A DNA stretch of 64,000 nucleotides, taken from positions 124,001 through 188,000 of the forward strand of contig SAJS01000002.1 in assembly GCA_004017535.1 (NCBI GenBank), read 5' to 3'. Both the position numbers and the translations under genes were made by a program. Under the pieces are notes generated by a model. That model ran no database searches. It had not been told where the DNA came from and was given only the letters and a program-made list of their open reading frames with translations. This document shows, piece by piece, positions 17,007 to 25,861 of this stretch (the stretch's first letter is position 1; each line of letters starts with the position of its first letter). The DNA comes from Mesorhizobium sp. (GTDB taxonomy: Bacteria > Pseudomonadota > Alphaproteobacteria > Rhizobiales > Rhizobiaceae).

Positions 17007-17770
17007 TGACGGATCCAATTAAAAAACTCCTGCAAGACAGTGTCATCCTGATAGCCGGCGCCGCGAGCGGCATCGGAGCGGCAATCGCGCGCCGCTGCAT
17101 AGCTGAAGGCGCGAATATCATCTGCGCCGATTATGATCTCGCTCCCGTGACAAAGCTTGCCGAAGCGCTCGGGCCTGCCGCCGCCGCTTGCCAGTGCGAC
17201 GTGACGAACATCGACGCCGCCAAATCGGCCGTCGACTTCGCGCAGAAAAAATACGGCCGGCTCGACGGGCTGGTGCACAACGCCGCGGCGCCGTCGACCA
17301 GCGCCACCGTTGTCGATCTCGACGAAAGCGCCTGGCGGCACGAGATCGATGTCGGCCTGACCGGCGCTTTCCTGATGAGCAAGTTCGCCGTGCCGCTGAT
17401 CGTGGCGAGCGGCGGCGGTTCGATCGTCTTCATCGGCTCGCAATTCGGCCGTGTCGCCACCACCCGCGCCGTCGCCTATTGCGCCGCCAAGGCCGGCCTG
17501 ATCCATCTCGCCAAGGCGATGGCCGTCGACCACGCCGCCGATAACATCCGCGTCAACAGCCTGTCGCCCGGCGCGGTCGCGACGACGCGCCTGCTGCGCC
17601 GGTTCGCCGATTTCGAGGCGGCCAATGCCGGCCTCGGGCCTGCCCATCTGCTCGGCCGCATCGCCGAGCCGGACGAGATCGCCGCGGCGGCGGCTTTCCT
17701 GCTTTCTTCCGACGCGTCCTTCGTCACCGGATCCGACATGCTCGTGGACGGCGGCTATGCGACGCGCTGA
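17006..17770 (+). CDS. Short-chain dehydrogenase/reductase
   Basis: 254-residue SDR oxidoreductase. Motifs: the GAASGIG nucleotide-binding loop, the HNAA structural motif, and the catalytic Tyr-x3-Lys in AYCAAKAGL with a Ser about 13 residues before. The C-terminal SFVTGSDMLVDGGYA is typical. The start overlaps the MFS stop (TGATG), so the two are translationally coupled. Asp in ADYDL after the second strand suggests NAD rather than NADP. The substrate is unknown; an alcohol or hydroxy-acid intermediate is likely. Confidence 0.85.
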   Translation: MTDPIKKLLQDSVILIAGAASGIGAAIARRCIAEGANIICADYDLAPVTKLAEALGPAAAACQCDVTNIDAAKSAVDFAQKKYGRLDGLVHNAAAPSTSATVVDLDESAWRHEIDVGLTGAFLMSKFAVPLIVASGGGSIVFIGSQFGRVATTRAVAYCAAKAGLIHLAKAMAVDHAADNIRVNSLSPGAVATTRLLRRFADFEAANAGLGPAHLLGRIAEPDEIAAAAAFLLSSDASFVTGSDMLVDGGYATR

Positions 17771-17794
17771 ACCCGTGTTTTCAAAGGAGTTCCC

Positions 17795-18817
17795 ATGACC
17801 CTGCTCGTCACCGGCGGCACCGGCTTCGTCATGAGCGTGGTCGCGCGCGCCTGGCTGGACCGCGACCCGCAAGCACGCGCCGTGATCCTGGACCGCTCCG
17901 GCCTCGACGCGGCGGCCGAAAAGCATTTCGCTACGGTACGCGACCGGCTGACGGTGATTTCCGCCGACATTCTTGACCCGAAAGCCTGGTCGGCGACGCT
18001 CGACAGGCAAGGCATCACTGCAATCGTGCATGGCGCGACGATCACGCCGATCTCGCGCGGCAGCGCCTCGGAGGCCAAGCGCCAGCCGGAGGCCGAAGAC
18101 CCGGCTCGCATTGTCGACGTCAACCTGATGGGCACTGTGCGCATGCTGGACTGGGCGCGCACGAATTCCGACCTGAAGCGCTTCATCTATGTCAGCTCCG
18201 GTTCCGTCTACCGCCACAACGGCCCCGACTGGAGCGGGGAACCGCTGCCGGAAGACGGCTATGTCGCGCCGCTGACGCTCTACGGCATCTCGAAATTCGC
18301 CTCCGAGATGGTTACCAACCGCTATGCCGACCTGTTCGGCCTGTCGGCGGTTTCGGTGCGGCTTGCTTCCGTCTACGGTCCAATGGACCGCGCCACGGAG
18401 AGCCGCAACTTTCGCCATGTTCCGAACCGCGTCGCGCATATGGCTTTGGCCGGCGAGACAATCAGGCCGAACAGCCTGGAGCCGGTCGGCGATTATGTGA
18501 CCTCGACCGACGTTGCCGCCGCGATCCTGGCGCTCATCGATGCTCAGCGCCTCAACTACCGCCACTACAATATCGGCTCCGGCTCCAGCCAGACCATCGG
18601 CGAGATCATCGGCTGGGCAGGGGAGCGCGTGCCGGGGTTGAAGGCCGAGGTGACGGCTGGAGACGACGCCAATATCGTCCAGGACGTAACGCTGAAAGGC
18701 GGCATGTGGGGCGCCTATGACATCGCCCGCATCATGCGCGACACAGCATGGCGGCCGCGCCCCGGCAAGGAAGCTTTCCACGCCTACATGGACTGGATTG
18801 CCGCCAACGAGAACTGA
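17795..18817 (+). CDS. NAD-dependent epimerase/dehydratase-family protein
   Basis: 340-residue extended SDR protein. The N-terminal VTGGTGFVMS nucleotide motif, the SSGSVY serine and the catalytic YGISK motif are present. Members act on nucleotide sugars or on small hydroxy acids. Start has a good AAGGAG site, 24 bases after the SDR gene. Context inside an amide-catabolic operon argues for a small-molecule dehydrogenase or epimerase rather than a cell-envelope sugar enzyme, but this is inference. Confidence 0.8.
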   Translation: MTLLVTGGTGFVMSVVARAWLDRDPQARAVILDRSGLDAAAEKHFATVRDRLTVISADILDPKAWSATLDRQGITAIVHGATITPISRGSASEAKRQPEAEDPARIVDVNLMGTVRMLDWARTNSDLKRFIYVSSGSVYRHNGPDWSGEPLPEDGYVAPLTLYGISKFASEMVTNRYADLFGLSAVSVRLASVYGPMDRATESRNFRHVPNRVAHMALAGETIRPNSLEPVGDYVTSTDVAAAILALIDAQRLNYRHYNIGSGSSQTIGEIIGWAGERVPGLKAEVTAGDDANIVQDVTLKGGMWGAYDIARIMRDTAWRPRPGKEAFHAYMDWIAANEN

Positions 18818-18844
18818 GCCAACGAGATCAGAGGAGACCAGCCG

Positions 18845-19777
18845 ATGTCGACCGATCCGCAGCAAGCACGGCAGCCGCGCGACTTTGTCGGCTACGGCCC
18901 GCACCCGCCCTTGGTCACCTGGCCCGGCGGCGTCAAGCTCGCCGTCAACCTCGTGCTCAATTACGAGGAAGGGTCGGAATACAACTGGCTGGAGGATGAC
19001 CGCAACGACAATTGGGGCGAATACAATCTCACCGGCAGCATGCCGGTGCGCGACCTCGGCACCGAGACGCATTACGAATATGGCAGCCGTGCCGGCGTCT
19101 GGCGCCTGGCCAGGCTATTCGACCGCTATGACATTCCGGTCACCTTTTCCGCCTGCGCCGTGGCGCTGGAGCGCAACCCGCCCTTGGTCGAGTGGATGAA
19201 GGCGCGCAGGCATGACCTAATGGGCCATGGCCTGCGCTGGATCGACTACACGGCGATGGAGCGAGCTGAGGAAGAGCGCCACCTGCATGAGGCGATCGCG
19301 CTTTACGAGAAGCTGCTGGGCAAGCGCCCGCTCGGCTGGAACTGCCGCTCGCTGCCCAGCGTCAACACCCGCGACCTACTGGTCGAGGAAGGCGGCTTCC
19401 TTTACCACTCCGATCCCTGTAACGACGACTTGCCCTATTTCCTTGACCACCGGGGCACGGAAATCCTGGTCGTCCCCTATTCCAAGGCGCTCAACGACAG
19501 CCGCTATCTGGTCGCGCCCGGCTACAGCAATCCGCGCGATTTCGCCGAGGATTGCCGATCGGCCATCGACTATATGCTCTCCGAAGCCGACGAGACCGGC
19601 GGCCGCATGCTGACCATCGGCATCCACGCCCGCTGGACGGGCCAGCCGAACCGCGCCTCGGGCCTGCGCGAGGTCATCGAGCATGTCCAGCAAAGCGACG
19701 GCGCCGCCTTCATGCGGCGCGAGGACATCGCCCGCTTCTGGCACGCCAATCATACTCGCCTCGAACAGCGCGGCTGA
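18845..19777 (+). CDS. PuuE-like polysaccharide-deacetylase-fold hydrolase
   Basis: 310-residue NodB-fold protein of the PuuE type, the cofactor-unusual allantoinase/cyclic imidase branch of the polysaccharide deacetylase family. Recognisable features are an N-terminal RDFVGYGPHPP, VNLVLNYEEGSE, TFSACAVALERNP, MGHGLRW and GWNCRSLPS. No signal peptide, so cytosolic, consistent with a small-molecule substrate. Good GAGGAGA ribosome-binding site. It is the second of three different ring-opening enzymes encoded around this divergent promoter. It may open allantoin or another cyclic amide. Confidence 0.83.
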   Translation: MSTDPQQARQPRDFVGYGPHPPLVTWPGGVKLAVNLVLNYEEGSEYNWLEDDRNDNWGEYNLTGSMPVRDLGTETHYEYGSRAGVWRLARLFDRYDIPVTFSACAVALERNPPLVEWMKARRHDLMGHGLRWIDYTAMERAEEERHLHEAIALYEKLLGKRPLGWNCRSLPSVNTRDLLVEEGGFLYHSDPCNDDLPYFLDHRGTEILVVPYSKALNDSRYLVAPGYSNPRDFAEDCRSAIDYMLSEADETGGRMLTIGIHARWTGQPNRASGLREVIEHVQQSDGAAFMRREDIARFWHANHTRLEQRG

Positions 19778-19780
19778 GCG

Positions 19781-21115
19781 ATGTTCGATACGGTGATCCG
19801 CGGTGGAACGCTTGTGAATGCCGACGGCGTAAGCCGCGGCGATATCGGCATTGCCGCGGGCAAGGTCGCGGCAGTCGTCGCGCCAGGCGAAGCCGCCGAA
19901 GCCGGGACGATCATCGACGCTTCCGGCTGTTTCCTGCTGCCCGGTCTCGTGGATGCGCATGCGCATTTGCGCGAGCCTGGGCTGACGCATAAGGAGGATT
20001 TTTCCTCGGGCACGCATGCGGCAGCACTCGGTGGCGTGACCACCTTGCTCGACATGCCGACCGATGAGCCATGGACGGCCACCTCCGAGCAACTCGCTGA
20101 CAAGATGGCGATGGCCTCAAACCGCATCCACGCCGATGTCGGCCTGCAGGCCGTGGTCAGCCGCGACTTGTCGCTCATCCCTCGCCTGCTCGACCACGCG
20201 CCTGTCTCGTTCGAGCTGTTCACCGCCGACGTGCCGGACGGATTCCTGTTCGCAACGCTCGACAGCGTCGCCGAGGCGCTGAAAGCGTTCGCCGGCGCCG
20301 ATACGCTGGTCGGCATCTCGCCGGGCGATCAGTCGATCCTGGCCGGCAGCTCCGCGCGCGACGGCTCGGGCACCATCGCCGCCTTCCTGGACAGTCGGCC
20401 GCCGCTCGCGGAAGCCAACGGCATCGCTCGCGCCCTTGTCGCCGCCGCCTCGGTCGAGGCAAGGATCCATGTCCGCCAGATCAACTCCGAACTGGGCGTC
20501 CAGACCTGGAGCCGGCTGCGCGGGATGGCCGATGCCAGCGTCGAGACCACGCCGCAAAATCTGTTCTTCACGGCGCAGGATTACGAAACGCAAGGCCCCA
20601 ATCTAAAGGCTTCACCACCCTTACGCTCGTCGCATGACGTCGATGCGCTGCGCGCCGCGCTGGGTGCCGGGCTGATCGACATCGTCGCCACCGATCATGC
20701 CCCGCACGCTCCTGCCGAGAAGGCGGCGACCTATGCTGCTTTCGCCGACATCCCGGGCGGCATGCCGGGACTGCAGACGCTGCTTGCGACCATGCTGAGG
20801 CTGGTCGACGAAGGGATCATCGCCCTGCCCGATCTGGTGCGCATGTGCTCGCGCAATCCAGCCGAACGCTTCGGCCTCGGCCGACGCAAAGGGCGCATCG
20901 AAACCGGATACGATGCCGATTTGCTCATCCTCGATCCGCGCCGATCCAGCACCGTCGCCGATGCCGAGCAGGTCTCGCGGGCGGGCTATACGCCTTTCGA
21001 CGGCTGGACCGTCAAAGCGCGGCTGACCAGCGTCTTCCTGCGCGGCCGCGAGATCGTGCGCGACGGGCGGCTGGTCGGTCCGGCGCAAGGGAAGATCGTC
21101 ACCCGGGAGAGCTGA
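19781..21115 (+). CDS. Dihydroorotase/allantoinase-like protein with depleted metal site
   Basis: 444-residue amidohydrolase-superfamily protein, 3 bases after the PuuE-like gene. It keeps the first-strand ligands His60 and His62 plus Arg64 (DAHAHLREPG) and the last-strand Asp305 (IVATDHAPHA). The position of the bridging carbamylated lysine is Glu145 (SFELFTADVP), the strand-5 histidine is missing (VGISPGDQS), and the strand-6 histidine is Gln233 (IHVRQINS). A classical binuclear centre is therefore unlikely. It could be a mononuclear hydrolase or a non-catalytic partner of the neighbouring PuuE-like protein. Confidence 0.8.
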   Translation: MFDTVIRGGTLVNADGVSRGDIGIAAGKVAAVVAPGEAAEAGTIIDASGCFLLPGLVDAHAHLREPGLTHKEDFSSGTHAAALGGVTTLLDMPTDEPWTATSEQLADKMAMASNRIHADVGLQAVVSRDLSLIPRLLDHAPVSFELFTADVPDGFLFATLDSVAEALKAFAGADTLVGISPGDQSILAGSSARDGSGTIAAFLDSRPPLAEANGIARALVAAASVEARIHVRQINSELGVQTWSRLRGMADASVETTPQNLFFTAQDYETQGPNLKASPPLRSSHDVDALRAALGAGLIDIVATDHAPHAPAEKAATYAAFADIPGGMPGLQTLLATMLRLVDEGIIALPDLVRMCSRNPAERFGLGRRKGRIETGYDADLLILDPRRSSTVADAEQVSRAGYTPFDGWTVKARLTSVFLRGREIVRDGRLVGPAQGKIVTRES

Positions 21116-21120
21116 ACACC

Positions 21121-21894
21121 ATGGCCCTGCTTGCCAACAAAACGGCTATCGTTACCGGGGCGAGCTCCGGCATCGGCCGCGCCATTGCGCTCAAATTCGC
21201 CGCCGAAGGCGCCAACGTCGTCGTCGCCGACACAGTAGAGCAGCCGATCGAGGGCGGAGAGAGCACAGTCGAGTTGATCCGCTCCGCCGGCGGCAATACC
21301 GGCTACATGAAGACCGACATCTCGGACTGGAATGCCGTCGACGCGCTTGTCGGCGCAACCGTCGATCGCTTCGGTCGGCTGGACGTGATGGTGAACAATG
21401 CCGCGATCTACACCAGCACCAATCTGGTCGAGACCACGCCGGAACAATGGAGCCGCGTTATCGGCGTCAATTTGACGGGCTTCTTCTACTGCAACAAGCG
21501 CGCCGTCACGCAGATGCAGACCCAGGCGCCGGTCAACGAGGTGCGCGGGCGCATCATCAACATCTCCTCGCAGCACGGCATGATCGCCTGCCCCGGTGAC
21601 CTGCCCTATTCCGTGAGCAAGGGCGGCATCGTCCAGATGACGCGCCAGATCGCGGTCGATCACGCGGACGATTTGATCGTCTGCAACGCTATCGCGCCGG
21701 GCAAGATCATCACCGGCAAGCCGGGCGTCGCCAACGATCCGGACGCGCTCGACTATTCGCGCCGCCGCACGCCCTGGCCAAGGCTCGGGCAACCAAGCGA
21801 CGTGGCGGGCGCGGCGCTGTTTCTCGCCAGCGACATGGCGAGCTACGTCACCGGAATCAACCTGATGGTGGACGGCGGCTGGATGGCGGGCTGA
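21121..21894 (+). CDS. Short-chain dehydrogenase/reductase
   Basis: 257-residue SDR. Motifs: GASSGIG cofactor loop, NNAA, a serine in ISSQHG and the catalytic Tyr-Lys in PYSVSKGGI; the tail SYVTGINLMVDGGW is typical of the classical family. An acidic residue after the second strand (VVADTVEQP) suggests NAD. It is the last gene of the rightward operon, 5 bases after the dihydroorotase-like gene. Substrate unknown, probably a later hydroxy or oxo intermediate. Confidence 0.85.
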   Translation: MALLANKTAIVTGASSGIGRAIALKFAAEGANVVVADTVEQPIEGGESTVELIRSAGGNTGYMKTDISDWNAVDALVGATVDRFGRLDVMVNNAAIYTSTNLVETTPEQWSRVIGVNLTGFFYCNKRAVTQMQTQAPVNEVRGRIINISSQHGMIACPGDLPYSVSKGGIVQMTRQIAVDHADDLIVCNAIAPGKIITGKPGVANDPDALDYSRRRTPWPRLGQPSDVAGAALFLASDMASYVTGINLMVDGGWMAG

Positions 21895-21987
21895 CGATCG
21901 GGCCGGTCCCCGGCCGCAGGAACCTTTGCGGAAAACGCTCGTTGACCCTTCTGCGAGGGGGCCAACGATATCTGGGACCCGTTTGCC

Positions 21988-23193
21988 TTGGACGCCAAAA
22001 CTGAAAGAAAAGAGCGCGAAATCGCTCCCGCCGAGAAAACGCGCGCTCCGCCCCGGTCAGATCGGCAGCAGAGCCCGCCGGACGATGATAAGCGCGTCGA
22101 AGACAAGCGTGCCGAAGATCATCGCGCCGAAGACCCGCAGGCGAACAAAATCCCCTCGCACAGCAACAAGCCTGGCCTCATCAGACGCCATCCCTACATA
22201 GCGGAGATCTTCGCCATCCTTATCCTGCTGGTGATCGCGGCCGCGGTCATCTGGTGGCTCAACGCGCGCCACTATGAATGGACCGACGACGCCTTCATCG
22301 ACGCCCGCACGGTGACGGTCGGCGCGGAAATTGCCGGGCGCATCACCGATGTCGCCGTCACCGACAACCAGCCGGTCGAGGCCGGCGCGGTGCTTCTGCG
22401 CATCGACGACAGCGATTATCAGGCCTCTCTCAAACAGGCGGAAGCCGGCGTGGCGGCGGCGCGGGCCGAGATCGCCAATGTGCAGGCGCAGACCCAGGCG
22501 CAGAACGCCAAGATCGATGCCGCCGGCAAGCAGGTGGCGCAGGCGCAGGCGGCGCTCGAATTCGCCAAGTCCGAGGACCAGCGCAACCGCGAGCTCCTGG
22601 CCAAGGGCACGGCGACGCAGCAGCAGGCACAGCAAGCCGCTTCGACCTTGCGCCAGGACCAGGCGGCCCTGGACGCCGCCAACGCCAATGCCGAGGCGGC
22701 GAAAAGTCAGGTGGCGGTTCTGCAGGCTCAAGGCAAGAGCGCCGAGGCCAAGCTTCGGCAGGCGGAGGCCGCCGAGAACCAGGCCAGGACCACCCTCACC
22801 CGCACGACCATCACGGCGCCCGTCGCCGGCCATGCCACCAGCATCACTGCGGCGAAAGGCACCTATGCGCAGCCCGGCCAGGTGCTGATGATGTTCGTGC
22901 CCAACGACGTCTGGGTGAAGGCCAATTTCAAGGAAACACAGCTCGACCTGATGCGGCCGGGCCAACCCGTCGACATCGCCATCGACGCCTATCCCGAAAA
23001 GACCTTCCATGGCCGGGTCGACAGCGTCCAGGCCGGCAGCGGCACGGCATTCAGCCTGCTCCCTGCCGAAAACGCCACCGGCAATTTCGTCAAGGTGGTG
23101 CAGCGCGTGCCGGTCAAGATCGTGTTCGATCAGCCGCCCGGCGTCTATCTCGGCCCCGGCATGTCGGTGGTTCCGACGGTCAAGGTCAGATGA
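21988..23193 (+). CDS. emrA: HlyD/EmrA-type membrane fusion protein
   Basis: Periplasmic adaptor (about 401 residues) of a tripartite drug efflux pump. A charged cytosolic N-terminal part of about 65 residues is followed by one membrane helix (FAILILLVIAAAVIWWL), the EWTDDAFIDA lead-in to the biotinyl-lipoyl domain, a long Ala/Gln-rich coiled coil, and a beta-barrel. The only plausible start is a TTG, because no in-frame ATG or GTG occurs before the membrane helix. Its stop overlaps the emrB start (ATGA). The 93-base gap before it holds a small CCGCA/TGCGG hairpin (21914-21931). Confidence 0.85.
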   Translation: MDAKTERKEREIAPAEKTRAPPRSDRQQSPPDDDKRVEDKRAEDHRAEDPQANKIPSHSNKPGLIRRHPYIAEIFAILILLVIAAAVIWWLNARHYEWTDDAFIDARTVTVGAEIAGRITDVAVTDNQPVEAGAVLLRIDDSDYQASLKQAEAGVAAARAEIANVQAQTQAQNAKIDAAGKQVAQAQAALEFAKSEDQRNRELLAKGTATQQQAQQAASTLRQDQAALDAANANAEAAKSQVAVLQAQGKSAEAKLRQAEAAENQARTTLTRTTITAPVAGHATSITAAKGTYAQPGQVLMMFVPNDVWVKANFKETQLDLMRPGQPVDIAIDAYPEKTFHGRVDSVQAGSGTAFSLLPAENATGNFVKVVQRVPVKIVFDQPPGVYLGPGMSVVPTVKVR

Positions 23194-24788
23194 GCGATGC
23201 CGCGACAGTCCAGGGCAACGAAAGCCGTTCCGCCGCCGGCGGGCGCAACCCCTGGCTAATCGCGATCGTCGTCTCGATCGCGACCTTCATGCTGGTGCTC
23301 GACACCTCGATCGCCAATGTCGCGCTGCGCAACATCGCCGGCAGCCTTGCCGCCGGCATGGACGAGAGCACATGGGTGATCACCACTTATCTCGTCGCCA
23401 ACTCCGTCATCATCCCGGTCAGCGGCTGGCTGACCAGCGTCGTCGGCCGCAAGCGCTATTACATGATCTGCGTCGCGACCTTCACATTTGCATCGCTGCT
23501 CTGCGGGCTGGCGCCCAACTTGCCGACGCTGATCGCCTTCCGCATCCTGCAGGGGCTCGGCGGCGGCGGCATGGCGCCGAGCGAGCAATCGATCCTGGCC
23601 GATACTTTTCCGCCGGAGAAGCGATCTCAGGCCTTTGCGCTCTACGGCATTGCGGTCATCGTCGCGCCGACGGTCGGACCGACAATCGGCGGCTGGCTGA
23701 CCGACAATTTCTCCTGGCACTGGATCTTCTTCATCAACGTGCCGTTCGGCATCATGTCGCTGGCGCTCGTGCAATGGCTGGTGATCGAGCCCGACATCCT
23801 CGAACGCGAGCGCCGCGAGCGGTTGAGCAAGGGGCTGAGGGTCGACTGGATTGGCTTCATCCTGGTGGCGATGGCGCTCGGCTGCCTCGAAGTCTTTCTC
23901 GACGAAGGCCAGCGCAACGACTGGTTCGCCTCGACCTTCATCACCACCTTTGCCGTGATCTCGACCGTGTCGTTCCTGCTGCTGGTCCCGTGGGAGTGGA
24001 CAAGGCGCGAGCCGATCGTCGACATCCGCCTGCTGTTCAGCCGGCAGTTCGGCATGTCCTTCCTGGTCATGATGGCGGTGGGCGCGGTGCTCTTCAGCAC
24101 CACGCAGCTTTTGCCGCAGTTGCAGCAGACGACCTTCGACTACACCGCCACGCTTTCCGGCCTGTCGATGATGCCAGGGGGCATTGCCATGCTCATGCTG
24201 ATGCCGATCTCGGGCTTTGCCGCCGGCGTCGTTCAGCCGCGCTATCTCATCATGTTGGGCATGTCGGTGGTCGCGGTCGCGCTCTGGCACACGACCTCGC
24301 TGACGCCCGACGCCAGCTTCAGCTTCTTCGCCCATGCCCGCGTCTATATGATGATCGGCCTGCCGTTCCTGTTCATCCCGATCTCCACCGCCGCCTATGT
24401 CGGCCTGCCGCCGCAAAAGACCGACCAGGCATCGTCGCTGATCAATGTCGCCCGCAATATCGGCGGCAGCATCGGCGTGTCGCTGTCCAACACGGTGATT
24501 GCCCAGAACGCCCAGTTCCACCAGTCGGTGCTCGTTGGCCACACCGCGCAATCGAGCGACACCTATCAGCAGACGCTTCGCCAGCTGACGAACCATTTCG
24601 TCGCCGAGGGATCGCCGCTGGTTGAAGCCAGGCAACAGGCCGTCGGCTGGATCGGACAGCAGATCGGCCGCCAGGCTTCGCTGCTTGCGTATGTCGACGT
24701 CTTCTTCTACTGCGCCGTGGCGACGGCAGTGCTTGTGCCGTTTGCCTTGTTGCTGCGGCCGCCCAAACAGGCGCCAGCGAAGCGTTAG
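23190..24788 (+). CDS. emrB: DHA2-family MFS drug exporter (EmrB-like)
   Basis: 532-residue inner-membrane proton antiporter with 14 predicted helices. Typical DHA2/EmrB signatures: LDTSIANVALRNIAGSL in helix 1, WVITTYLVANSVIIPVSGWL in helix 2 and APTVGPTIGGWLTD in helix 5. Start chosen at the ATG overlapping the emrA stop. Together with emrA it should expel hydrophobic toxic compounds through an outer membrane channel that is not encoded nearby. No regulator is adjacent. Confidence 0.9.
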   Translation: MSDAATVQGNESRSAAGGRNPWLIAIVVSIATFMLVLDTSIANVALRNIAGSLAAGMDESTWVITTYLVANSVIIPVSGWLTSVVGRKRYYMICVATFTFASLLCGLAPNLPTLIAFRILQGLGGGGMAPSEQSILADTFPPEKRSQAFALYGIAVIVAPTVGPTIGGWLTDNFSWHWIFFINVPFGIMSLALVQWLVIEPDILERERRERLSKGLRVDWIGFILVAMALGCLEVFLDEGQRNDWFASTFITTFAVISTVSFLLLVPWEWTRREPIVDIRLLFSRQFGMSFLVMMAVGAVLFSTTQLLPQLQQTTFDYTATLSGLSMMPGGIAMLMLMPISGFAAGVVQPRYLIMLGMSVVAVALWHTTSLTPDASFSFFAHARVYMMIGLPFLFIPISTAAYVGLPPQKTDQASSLINVARNIGGSIGVSLSNTVIAQNAQFHQSVLVGHTAQSSDTYQQTLRQLTNHFVAEGSPLVEARQQAVGWIGQQIGRQASLLAYVDVFFYCAVATAVLVPFALLLRPPKQAPAKR

Positions 24789-24857
24789 CTATCCTGTTAT
24801 CCGGAGCTTGCGCCTTAGCGTCCTCCACGCCAAGCTGGCGATCTCTGGAGGGACCTC

Positions 24858-25289
24858 ATGCGCAACATCACGGCATCGGCGCTGCTTTTGGCGGCAGCAT
24901 TTTTCACGGCCAGCGCGAACGCGCTGGACAGCTCGAACACCCCGGTCGTCGTCACGCCGCTGGCGTCCAAGACCACCACCGCGTCGGGGCAGCCGATCAC
25001 GCTGCCGCAGAAGAACGTCGAGGTTCAGGTCTCGTCCTACCAGATCGCGCCTGGGGCGACCTTACCGGTGCACAAGCACCCGTTCCCCCGCTATGCCTAT
25101 GTCGAGCAAGGCACTCTCAAGGTGACCAATGTCGAGACCGGTGTTGCCAACACCTACAAATCAGGCGACTTCATCGTCGAGATGATCGGCCAATGGCACC
25201 AGGCCACCAACATCGGCACCGATCCTGTGAAGCTTCTGGTGATCGACCAGGTCGAGCAAGGCGCCAAGAACACGATCTTGCAGAACTGA
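24858..25289 (+). CDS. Secreted cupin-domain protein
   Basis: 143-residue small protein with a clear signal peptide (positively charged start, hydrophobic core, cleavage after SANA). The mature part is a single cupin barrel with the metal-binding motif HKHPFPRYAYVEQG and the second motif GDFIVEMIGQWHQ. The start has a GGAGGG site. Function unknown; periplasmic single-domain cupins often bind a metal or small ligand. It is a separate transcription unit after the Emr genes. Confidence 0.75.
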   Translation: MRNITASALLLAAAFFTASANALDSSNTPVVVTPLASKTTTASGQPITLPQKNVEVQVSSYQIAPGATLPVHKHPFPRYAYVEQGTLKVTNVETGVANTYKSGDFIVEMIGQWHQATNIGTDPVKLLVIDQVEQGAKNTILQN

Positions 25290-25323
25290 CCCACTGTTTG
25301 AAGAGCGCTGGCGCGCCTGGTGG

Positions 25324-25581
25324 TCATTCAATCACGGGTGCCGTGGCCACGATGGCTTGCGAGTGAGCATGCAGCGTACAGGCAGCCTCCCGGTGTTCGA
25401 TTTCATCGCCGCTGCAGACGACCATGTATTGTGCCGCGAATTCCTGAATGGTCGCGGCGGGAACCGCCAGCATTGCTTCCACAATCCCTGACATGTCGTC
25501 GTAAATACGTTTCAGATCGTTGTCGGATACGTCGAAAGAGATCGAGTCCCTAAGCGCTTCCCAGCGCCGGAAGCCAGCCAT
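25324..25581 (-). CDS. Small conserved-looking protein of unknown function
   Basis: 85-residue protein, acidic in its first part (SFDVSDNDLKRIYDDM) with no signal peptide or membrane helix. The open frame reaches 25746, but the ATG used here has an ideal GGAGGT site 6 bases upstream, so the longer form is unlikely. The pattern of a small helical protein with VPAATIQEFAAQ resembles uncharacterised small proteins of rhizobia. I do not recognise a domain. Confidence 0.55.
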   Translation of the reverse strand: MAGFRRWEALRDSISFDVSDNDLKRIYDDMSGIVEAMLAVPAATIQEFAAQYMVVCSGDEIEHREAACTLHAHSQAIVATAPVIE

Positions 25582-25861
25582 GATCGGACCTCCGTTCGAG
25601 TTTGCAGCGACAACTTCTCTTGCCGCGGCGGACCAAGCGGGACCAACCGTGCGCAGCAAGGCGTGTCTGGTCATTAGGTAAGACGCCACGTCCAACTTTC
25701 CTGCATCCAATAGCGCCTTGTTATGGCCATCACCCCTGCACGGCATTGTTCTGGATCAAATCTCAGCGCACCAATCCCACATGGCCGGATCGTTCCGGGC
25801 TTTCGCGGCGGCGCGACCGGTGCTAGGGCTGCCCAACTTCTCGAAGCATGGATGGAAGCCA
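25582..25861. other. Gap without a supported gene
   Basis: This 280-base stretch holds the divergent promoter region between the small unknown gene (leftward) and cutC (rightward). Open frames continue through it on both strands but none has a ribosome-binding site or recognisable protein. It could contain a decayed gene, since the leftward frame stays open to 25746. Confidence 0.4.

Noticed and set aside
16943-19072. Long leftward open frame opposite the SDR and epimerase genes
   Set aside because: Antisense shadow of genes with clear motifs; composition is typical of reverse-strand GC-rich frames.
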